DNA of 64,000 bases from positions 124,001-188,000 of the forward strand of contig NZ_JBFMKQ010000005.1 in NCBI RefSeq assembly GCF_040786285.1, read 5' to 3'. Under the pieces are notes generated by a model, which saw only the letters and a list, made by a program, of their open reading frames with translations, had not been told where the DNA came from and did no database searches. Within the stretch, counting starts at the first letter, position 1, and every line of letters starts with the position of its first letter. Shown piece by piece: positions 58,444 to 64,000 of the stretch. This stretch comes from Aquimarina sp040786285. GTDB taxonomy: Bacteria > Bacteroidota > Bacteroidia > Flavobacteriales > Flavobacteriaceae. The position numbers and the translations under genes are program-made.

Positions 58444-58930
58444 TACTTGTTTTTTTTGGTACAAAGGTTAAAGCATCTCCATTTATACAATGTCTCATCC
58501 CCGTAGTTTCTCTTGGTCCATCGTTAAATACGTGCCCTAAATGACCTCCGCATGTATTGCATAATAATTCGGTACGTGCATAGCCTAGTTTATGATCAAC
58601 ATCCTTTTCTATATTTCCTTCTACAGCTCTGTCAAAACTAGGCCAGCCTGTACCGCTATCAAATTTATATTGGCTTTCATATAATGGTGTATTGCAAGCA
58701 GCGCAGTGAAATGTCCCAGATGCATAAAGCTTATTTAGAGGGCTCGAAAATGGTCTTTCTGTGCCTGCTTGTCTCAGAATATAATACTGATCCGATGTTA
58801 GAATTTTTTTCCACTCGGCATTAGTCTTAGAAACTGCATATGTTTTTTCTTGCTTTTTAGTTTTTTGTTGAGCAGTACCCGTACAACTAATGGTTAGAAC
58901 TCCTATAAGTAAAATGATAAATTGTTTCAT
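58436..58930 (-). CDS. MsrB, exported lipoprotein copy
   Basis: 164 residues from ATG 58930 (MKQFIILLIGVLTISCTGTAQ), with lipobox LTISC (Cys16). It has the same domain as its neighbour: CAACNTPLY, GTGWPSFDRAVEG, CNTCGGHLGHVFNDGP and the catalytic TGMRHCINGDALTF. It probably repairs oxidised methionines in envelope proteins, while the following gene serves the cytoplasm. The two share motifs but differ widely, so the duplication is old. Confidence 0.93.
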   Translation of the reverse strand: MKQFIILLIGVLTISCTGTAQQKTKKQEKTYAVSKTNAEWKKILTSDQYYILRQAGTERPFSSPLNKLYASGTFHCAACNTPLYESQYKFDSGTGWPSFDRAVEGNIEKDVDHKLGYARTELLCNTCGGHLGHVFNDGPRETTGMRHCINGDALTFVPKKTSNE

Positions 58931-58991
58931 GTATTTAGAATTTTGTTTTAAGTATAGTCGTACAAACTCTCTTAGAATAACATCACAATAA

Positions 58992-59852
58992 TTATTCCAA
59001 AATAAATTTTGTGATCTTTGAAATAACATCTTTGTTACCCAGAATTTTACGATGACCTAATTGTTCTGTGAGTAATAATTTTCCTTGGTTTAAATTTTCT
59101 ATTATTTCATGAGCAGAGCTATAATGCACATCTACATCATTCTTATCATGAATAACATATGTCGGAATGTCAACACCTGCTGCCGATACGGCTCCAGAAT
59201 AGTTATTGAGATCTTCTCCATATCTTTTGTCAAAATATTCTTTTAATAGTTTGGCAACTTTTTCATTGAGTTGAAGATTTTTTGCAAATTCTTGGGTTAT
59301 TGCAGTAACACTATTGGCAGTACCGATAATAACCAATTTTTTTATCTGCAATCCATTTTTAGTTGATTTTAATAATGACATTCCTCCCAGAGAGTGTCCT
59401 ATAGCAGCTTCAAATGGCCCATGAGTCTTTTCGAGATGATAGATGGTTTCAATAAAATGAGGCATTAGTGTTCTTTTTCCTGGAGACTTGCCATGGGCAG
59501 GAGCATCAAAACTTACGGTACTATATCCATTTTCTAATAATTGTTCTGCAATTATAGAGAGTTGTGTTCCGCTTCCAGACCAGCCATGTACCAGGAGAAT
59601 TTTTTTCTTAGAGGTACCATAATTATATACAACGACTTCTCGGTTAATTTTTTTGATACGAATTCGTTCTTTTTTACTTTTTTCAAACATCAATTTTTCC
59701 CGTTCAGGCATTTCATACTTAAAAGGAGTTAAGAACATTCTAGCCGCGAATCGAGAAGCAAGAAAAGGGGATATCCAATTAAGTATTTTTCCGGTGTATA
59801 GTATTGGTTTCGGAACTAAAAGCGCTTGAATAGGAATTAAATCTTTATCCAT
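58992..59852 (-). CDS. Alpha/beta hydrolase
   Basis: 286 residues. Oxyanion HGWSGSGTQL, nucleophile GHSLGGMSLL, and C-terminal Asp (HDKNDVDVHYSSA) and His (GHRKILGN). The N-terminal 50 residues are partly hydrophobic and may contact membrane. Possibly an esterase or thioesterase; the substrate is unknown. Confidence 0.9.
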   Translation of the reverse strand: MDKDLIPIQALLVPKPILYTGKILNWISPFLASRFAARMFLTPFKYEMPEREKLMFEKSKKERIRIKKINREVVVYNYGTSKKKILLVHGWSGSGTQLSIIAEQLLENGYSTVSFDAPAHGKSPGKRTLMPHFIETIYHLEKTHGPFEAAIGHSLGGMSLLKSTKNGLQIKKLVIIGTANSVTAITQEFAKNLQLNEKVAKLLKEYFDKRYGEDLNNYSGAVSAAGVDIPTYVIHDKNDVDVHYSSAHEIIENLNQGKLLLTEQLGHRKILGNKDVISKITKFILE

Positions 59853-60001
59853 TTCATTTATAAATCAGGGTTACTTTTTAAATGTTAAAATTAAAATATC
59901 ATGTTCTTATGTATTAAACAATTATGATTAATTAACATTTGAAATATCCCTTATTGAAAAATATATTTCATCAATTGTTTCGTATAACCTCTTAAAGTGC
60001 T

Positions 60002-60009
60002 TAATTTTG
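60002..60009 (+). promoter_or_regulatory. Promoter of the helicase gene
   Basis: TAATTTTG fits TAnnTTTG and lies 29 bases before ATG 60039. TTTC 20 bases upstream is a near match to the -33 TTTG at the right spacing. Confidence 0.6.
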
Positions 60010-60038
60010 TGGCTTATTTTTAACGAAGCCTATAGGTA

Positions 60039-61556
60039 ATGGCACTACTGCCCACAGAGATTACAAAAAAGGAACAAAAAGTTCTATATGATTACCAGAA
60101 ACGAGATATTGATAAAATATTTGGTCGTCTTGAAGAATTTCCCGAATCATATAACCTACTTTATCAGCTCCCTACAGGCGGTGGGAAAACAGTGATTTTT
60201 TCTGAAATTGTTAGAAGGTATATTGAAGCTACCAATAAAAAAGTAGTGGTGCTAACTCATCGAATAGAACTCTGCAGTCAGACATCTAAAATGCTTACCG
60301 AATTTCAGGTGAAGAATAAAATCATTAACAGTTCGGTTAAAGAACTTCATGATCAGGATGAGTACATGTGTTTTGTTGCCATGGTAGAAACCTTAAATAA
60401 TAGGCTTAATGATGATAAACTAGAGCTTAATGATATAGGAATGGTGATTATAGATGAGGCCCATTATAACTCATTTAGAAAGCTTTTTAGGTTCTTTAAA
60501 AACTGTTTTATCCTTGGAGTAACAGCAACTCCTCTTAGCTCTAACATGAAACTTCCTATGAAGGATAACTATAATGAGCTCATTGTAGGGGATACCATTA
60601 ATTCGTTAATTAAAAGTGGCTTCCTGGCCACACCTGTCACCTATACTTATGATGTAGGTTTAGGGTCTTTAAAAATTGGTATGAATGGTGATTATACGGT
60701 AAAATCATCTGAAGAATTGTATACCAATATGCAGATGCAAGACAAACTTTTGCATGCATACGAAGAAAGATCAAAAGGAAAGAAAACGTTGATTTTTAAT
60801 AATGGAATCAATACTTCGGTATATGTGTATGACACCTTTAAAAAGGCTGGATACCCCATCCGACATCTTGATAATACCAACAGCAGACAGGAAAGAGAAG
60901 ATATTTTAGAATGGTTTAAACATACTGATGATGCTATATTGACTTCTGTTAGTATTTTAACTACAGGGTTTGATGAGCCTACAGTAGAAAGTATTATCCT
61001 TAATAGAGCCACAAAATCACTTACGCTGTATTTTCAGATGATTGGTAGAGGGTCTCGAATATTACCAACTAAACCAGAATTTACCATAATTGACTTAGGT
61101 AATAATACCGCTAGATTTGGTTTATGGAATGCCGAGATGGATTGGCAATCTATATTTAGATCTCCGGACTTTTATTATGATAGCCTTGTTGGGGATGAGG
61201 AAATTGAAAGAAATTTCAAATACGTATTACCAGATGAATTAAGAAAAGAGTTTGCTAAATCTGTGGATATAGAATTTGATATTGAAGAGGAGTATGCAAA
61301 AACAAAAAGATATAATCTTAGAAGTCTTACTGTACTAGAGAAATCAATAGAACAACATGCTACGATGTGTGTTGAAAACAGTGAAGATGTATTTGATGCG
61401 CGTATTCTTAGTCGAATATTAGATAAGGATATTGAGTATCGCGTACGTAGATATTCGTATTGTATTAGTAAAAGTACCAAAAACTACAGAGATTGGTTAG
61501 AGGAGGATTATAAACGAAAATTACGTTCTAAAATTAATCAACTTTTCATGGATTAG
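60039..61556 (+). CDS. DEAD/DEAH-box (SSL2-type) superfamily 2 helicase
   Basis: 505 residues. Motif I QLPTGGGKTVIF, Ia LTHRIELCSQ, II DEAH (VIIDEAHYNSF), III GVTATPLS, V TTGFDEPTVE and VI FQMIGRGSR. The core resembles the RES subunit of type III restriction enzymes, but no nuclease domain or mod gene is present. A family of such single helicases is conserved in flavobacteria; it may act in repair. Its last four bases overlap the stop of the convergent reductase gene. Confidence 0.9.
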   Translation: MALLPTEITKKEQKVLYDYQKRDIDKIFGRLEEFPESYNLLYQLPTGGGKTVIFSEIVRRYIEATNKKVVVLTHRIELCSQTSKMLTEFQVKNKIINSSVKELHDQDEYMCFVAMVETLNNRLNDDKLELNDIGMVIIDEAHYNSFRKLFRFFKNCFILGVTATPLSSNMKLPMKDNYNELIVGDTINSLIKSGFLATPVTYTYDVGLGSLKIGMNGDYTVKSSEELYTNMQMQDKLLHAYEERSKGKKTLIFNNGINTSVYVYDTFKKAGYPIRHLDNTNSRQEREDILEWFKHTDDAILTSVSILTTGFDEPTVESIILNRATKSLTLYFQMIGRGSRILPTKPEFTIIDLGNNTARFGLWNAEMDWQSIFRSPDFYYDSLVGDEEIERNFKYVLPDELRKEFAKSVDIEFDIEEEYAKTKRYNLRSLTVLEKSIEQHATMCVENSEDVFDARILSRILDKDIEYRVRRYSYCISKSTKNYRDWLEEDYKRKLRSKINQLFMD

Positions 61557-62593
61557 TGGTTAACTTTTACGATTAATTTTCCCATATTTTTTCCGAAGAA
61601 AAGCATCTGAAGAGCATCCGGTAAATTCTCGAATCCGGGAATAATTGTCTCTTTATAGTGAATCAAACCATCCTTTACCCAAGGAGTCATTTCTTCAAGC
61701 ATTTCATCCATTCTATCATTATAATCCCGAGCCAAAACACCTTGAATAGTAGCACGTTTGTATAGCATCTTATGTAAAAACCTTGGGCCCAATTCTGGAG
61801 TATCCAACCCACCCGAATATTGTGAAATCTGACCACAGATAATGATTCTTGCATTGAGATTGATAAGTTCGAAAATGGCATCGGTAATATATCCGCCTAC
61901 GTTATCGTAGTAGATATCAATTCCGTCTGGGCATACTCTTAAAAGTTCATTTTTCATCTCTGAAGCAGAGGGGTGTTTTTTATAATTAATTACGTCATCT
62001 ACACCAAGTGTTTCTTTAAGGTATTTGGTTTTTTCATCAGATCCGGCAATACCGATTACTCTACATCCTTTTATTTTGGCGATTTGCACCACTGCCAGAC
62101 CCACAGCTCCAGATGCACCCGAAACAACAAGAGTTTCACCTTTTTTAGGTTTTCCAGCTTCTATAAACCCGAAATAGGCAATTCGTGCTGGCATACCTAA
62201 AATTCCCAGGGCCGTAGTAACCGGGACTTCACTTGGATCCAGTTTGCGCAGTGAATTAACTTCTGTAATAGCATATTCTTGCCACCCTGGATAGGATAAC
62301 ACCCAATCACCAATTTCTAAGGTGGAATGTAGATCGTTTATAGCCATGATTTTTCCAACAACAGCACCACCCTGTACAGTATTAAGTGGGTGTGGTTCTT
62401 CCCAGGTGTCTTTACCAGATTGTTGAATACGCATATAGGGATCTATGCTAAAATACTCTGATTTTATTAAGGCTTGTCCTGGTTTCAATTGTGATGTATC
62501 AATTGTAGTCTCTTTTAAAGTATAGTGACTATTGTCTACTAATTTTTCTGGCCTTTTGGTATATATCCACTGTCTGTTTTTGAATGCCGTCAT
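61553..62593 (-). CDS. NADP-dependent zinc-free MDR oxidoreductase (CurA/leukotriene B4 dehydrogenase type)
   Basis: 346 residues. N-terminal RQWIYTKRPEKLVDNSHYTL; DPYMRIQQSGKDTWEEPHP; Rossmann loop SGASGAVGLAVVQIAKIKGC; GSDEKTKYLKE; VGGYITDAIFELINLNARI. Zinc ligands are absent. It reduces alpha,beta-unsaturated ketones or aldehydes. Four bases separate it from the upstream racemase gene. Confidence 0.93.
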   Translation of the reverse strand: MTAFKNRQWIYTKRPEKLVDNSHYTLKETTIDTSQLKPGQALIKSEYFSIDPYMRIQQSGKDTWEEPHPLNTVQGGAVVGKIMAINDLHSTLEIGDWVLSYPGWQEYAITEVNSLRKLDPSEVPVTTALGILGMPARIAYFGFIEAGKPKKGETLVVSGASGAVGLAVVQIAKIKGCRVIGIAGSDEKTKYLKETLGVDDVINYKKHPSASEMKNELLRVCPDGIDIYYDNVGGYITDAIFELINLNARIIICGQISQYSGGLDTPELGPRFLHKMLYKRATIQGVLARDYNDRMDEMLEEMTPWVKDGLIHYKETIIPGFENLPDALQMLFFGKNMGKLIVKVNH

Positions 62594-62597
62594 GTAA

Positions 62598-63311
62598 TTA
62601 ATTCGGAGTTTTGATATTTTCTTTTTTTAAAGCCATTTCTACTGCACTCTCTGCATGAATTTTGGTGGTATTAAGTACTGGGATATCCACATCATCTGAT
62701 TTGATAAGTAAGGGGATTTCTGTACATCCCAGTACTACGCCTTCGGCTCCTTGATTCTCTAAATCCTTTATTATGTGTTTGATTTTTTCTTTAGAATCAT
62801 TTTTAAGGGTTCCAAGAACGAGTTCTTTATATATGATTTGATGTATCACTTCTCTATCTTCTGGATTTGGGGTCATTACCTCTACATTATAATCGTTCAA
62901 AGTGTTTTTGTAAAAGTCTTTTTCCATAGTGAATTTCGTTCCTAGAAGAGCCACTTTTTTTAATCCTTTAGATTTAATTTGTCTCCCGGTTGCTTCAGCA
63001 ATATGTAAAAAGGGAATGCTCGTATTTTTTATAATTCCCTCACTGCATAGATGCATAGTATTGGTGCAAAGGACGATTAAATCTGCACCGGCATTTTCTA
63101 ATTGTTTAGCAGATTGTACCATTAGTTGATTTAATCCATGCCAATCACCTTTACGTTGTAAATCTTCAATTTCAGCAAAATCTACTGATGCCAATATACT
63201 TTTAGCAGAGTGAAATCCACCAAGTAGTTCTTTTACACGTTTATTTAGCAATTCATAATACAGAGCCGATGATTCCCAGCTCATTCCTCCAATCAGTCCA
63301 ATAGTTTTCAT
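62598..63311 (-). CDS. Aspartate/glutamate racemase family protein
   Basis: 237 residues. GGMSWESSALYYELLN at the N-terminus and two catalytic Cys: CTNTMHL and GCTEIPLL. YgeA/RacX-type broad-specificity amino acid racemase. It is read between the PhzF gene (17 bases upstream) and the MDR gene (4 bases downstream), so the three are probably an operon. Confidence 0.92.
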   Translation of the reverse strand: MKTIGLIGGMSWESSALYYELLNKRVKELLGGFHSAKSILASVDFAEIEDLQRKGDWHGLNQLMVQSAKQLENAGADLIVLCTNTMHLCSEGIIKNTSIPFLHIAEATGRQIKSKGLKKVALLGTKFTMEKDFYKNTLNDYNVEVMTPNPEDREVIHQIIYKELVLGTLKNDSKEKIKHIIKDLENQGAEGVVLGCTEIPLLIKSDDVDIPVLNTTKIHAESAVEMALKKENIKTPN

Positions 63312-63328
63312 AGTCTGTATTTTTAAGG

Positions 63329-64000
63329 TTATATGGTAATCTTTCCGTTTAGGTATGGCACGCAGTATCCGCTAAGAAAAACACGATCTCCATCTAACTT
63401 ACAATCCAATTCACCGCCACGTTTTGACAATTGGAAAGCCTTTAGCGTGGTTTTGTTCAGTTTTTTTGCCCAAAAAGGTACTAGAGATGCATGTGCAGAA
63501 CCGGTAACAGGATCTTCAGGAAGTACAAAGGCGTTGGCATCAAAAACACGGGATACAAAATCAGAGTTTTCACCCTCTGCAGTGATAATGATACAGAGGT
63601 AGGGTAGTTCCTTCAATATTTCTAGGTTAGGATTCTCGGCTAGTACTTCATCTTCAGAAGAAAGTGTGATTACCAGATCTCTTGCCGCAAAAGCTTTTTG
63701 AGGTGTTGCATTAAGGGCTTCGTATATTTCTTTTGGAATTTCTATTTCTTTAGGAGGTCTTGATGGAAAATCTAGTGTAATAGAGCCATTACCCTCTTTT
63801 TTTGCTTTTAAAATGCCACTTTTTGAAGAAAATGTAACCTCATTAATAGAGGAATCTATATAATTGAAGATCACATAGGCAGAAGCTAAAGTTGCATGAC
63901 CACATAAATCAATTTCGGCATGAGGCATAAACCATCTAATTTCGTATATATCCTCTTTTTTTACAAAATATCCAGTCTCTGCCAGATTGTTTTCAATGGC
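63329..64000 (-). CDS. PhzF-family isomerase, 5' end outside window
   Basis: At least 223 residues; the frame continues past the right edge (NNLAETGYFVKKEDIYEIRWF precedes the internal Met at 63926-63928, less its last residue). PhzF hallmarks are PHAEIDLCGHATLASAYVIF, VFDANAFVLPEDPVTGSAHASL and the C-terminal LSKRGGELDCKLDGDRVFLSG. The N-terminal catalytic Glu region lies outside. Metabolic isomerase or epimerase of unknown substrate. Confidence 0.93.
   Translation of the reverse strand, partial: AIENNLAETGYFVKKEDIYEIRWFMPHAEIDLCGHATLASAYVIFNYIDSSINEVTFSSKSGILKAKKEGNGSITLDFPSRPPKEIEIPKEIYEALNATPQKAFAARDLVITLSSEDEVLAENPNLEILKELPYLCIIITAEGENSDFVSRVFDANAFVLPEDPVTGSAHASLVPFWAKKLNKTTLKAFQLSKRGGELDCKLDGDRVFLSGYCVPYLNGKITI

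Noticed and set aside
60039..61556. Type III restriction system
   Set aside because: Only a helicase is present. No nuclease domain or modification gene is adjacent; the neighbours are metabolic.

Overview
The window looks like chromosome from a low-GC marine-type member of Flavobacteriaceae (Bacteroidota). The signs are promoter -7 boxes of the TAnnTTTG type, a type IX secretion sorting tail on a metalloprotease, OmpA proteins with thrombospondin type-3 repeats, a probable capnine (sulfonolipid) gene pair, and many secreted proteins with short Bacteroidota-style signal peptides. The genus cannot be fixed from the sequence alone.

Layout. Positions 1-6934 hold an integron-like array on the minus strand: at least nine cassettes (RNA ligase, small secreted or membrane proteins, two cassettes with little or no ORF), separated by imperfect palindromes of 60 to 186 bp. 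A tyrosine recombinase follows directly (5807-6934), facing a zinc-ribbon gene across a 35-bp palindrome. The evidence for cassettes is strong. The first ~10 bases of each cassette are the reverse complement of its last ~10 bases, this short sequence differs from cassette to cassette, and the genes lie tightly between those ends. That is the core-site/inverse-core-site relation of integron cassettes, but the recombinase has Xer-like spacing and lacks the insertion typical of IntI. A second array of the same kind with no recombinase (14919-18428) sits between housekeeping genes and uses the same 163-bp site class.

The rest is ordinary flavobacterial chromosome: recG, an M1 peptidase, patatin and amidohydrolase genes (7807-14776); a four-gene minus-strand run ending in a GltB-like FMN protein (18468-22432); a large T9SS metalloprotease; pcrA-type helicase, a GNAT acetyltransferase and a YrdC/Sua5 protein; two OmpA proteins; holA; an Lrp regulator divergent from a gamma-synthase-family PLP enzyme; fumC, arsC, prfB (with the +1 frameshift site), ltaE, yegP, ybaB and oligopeptidase B; the probable cysteate synthase/cysteate acyltransferase pair for capnine (53299-55879); lpd; two msrB genes; a helicase; and a PhzF gene cut by the right edge.

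Besides the cassette system, two things stand out. A pair of paralogous 28-residue ORFs (42102-42188 and 42993-43079) differ mostly at synonymous positions, so they are probably a real, unannotated micropeptide family. Three different 7-bp tandem repeats lie at or just after the stop codons of recG, a restriction-like gene and prfB; each carries TAG in every unit and so places stops in all three frames.
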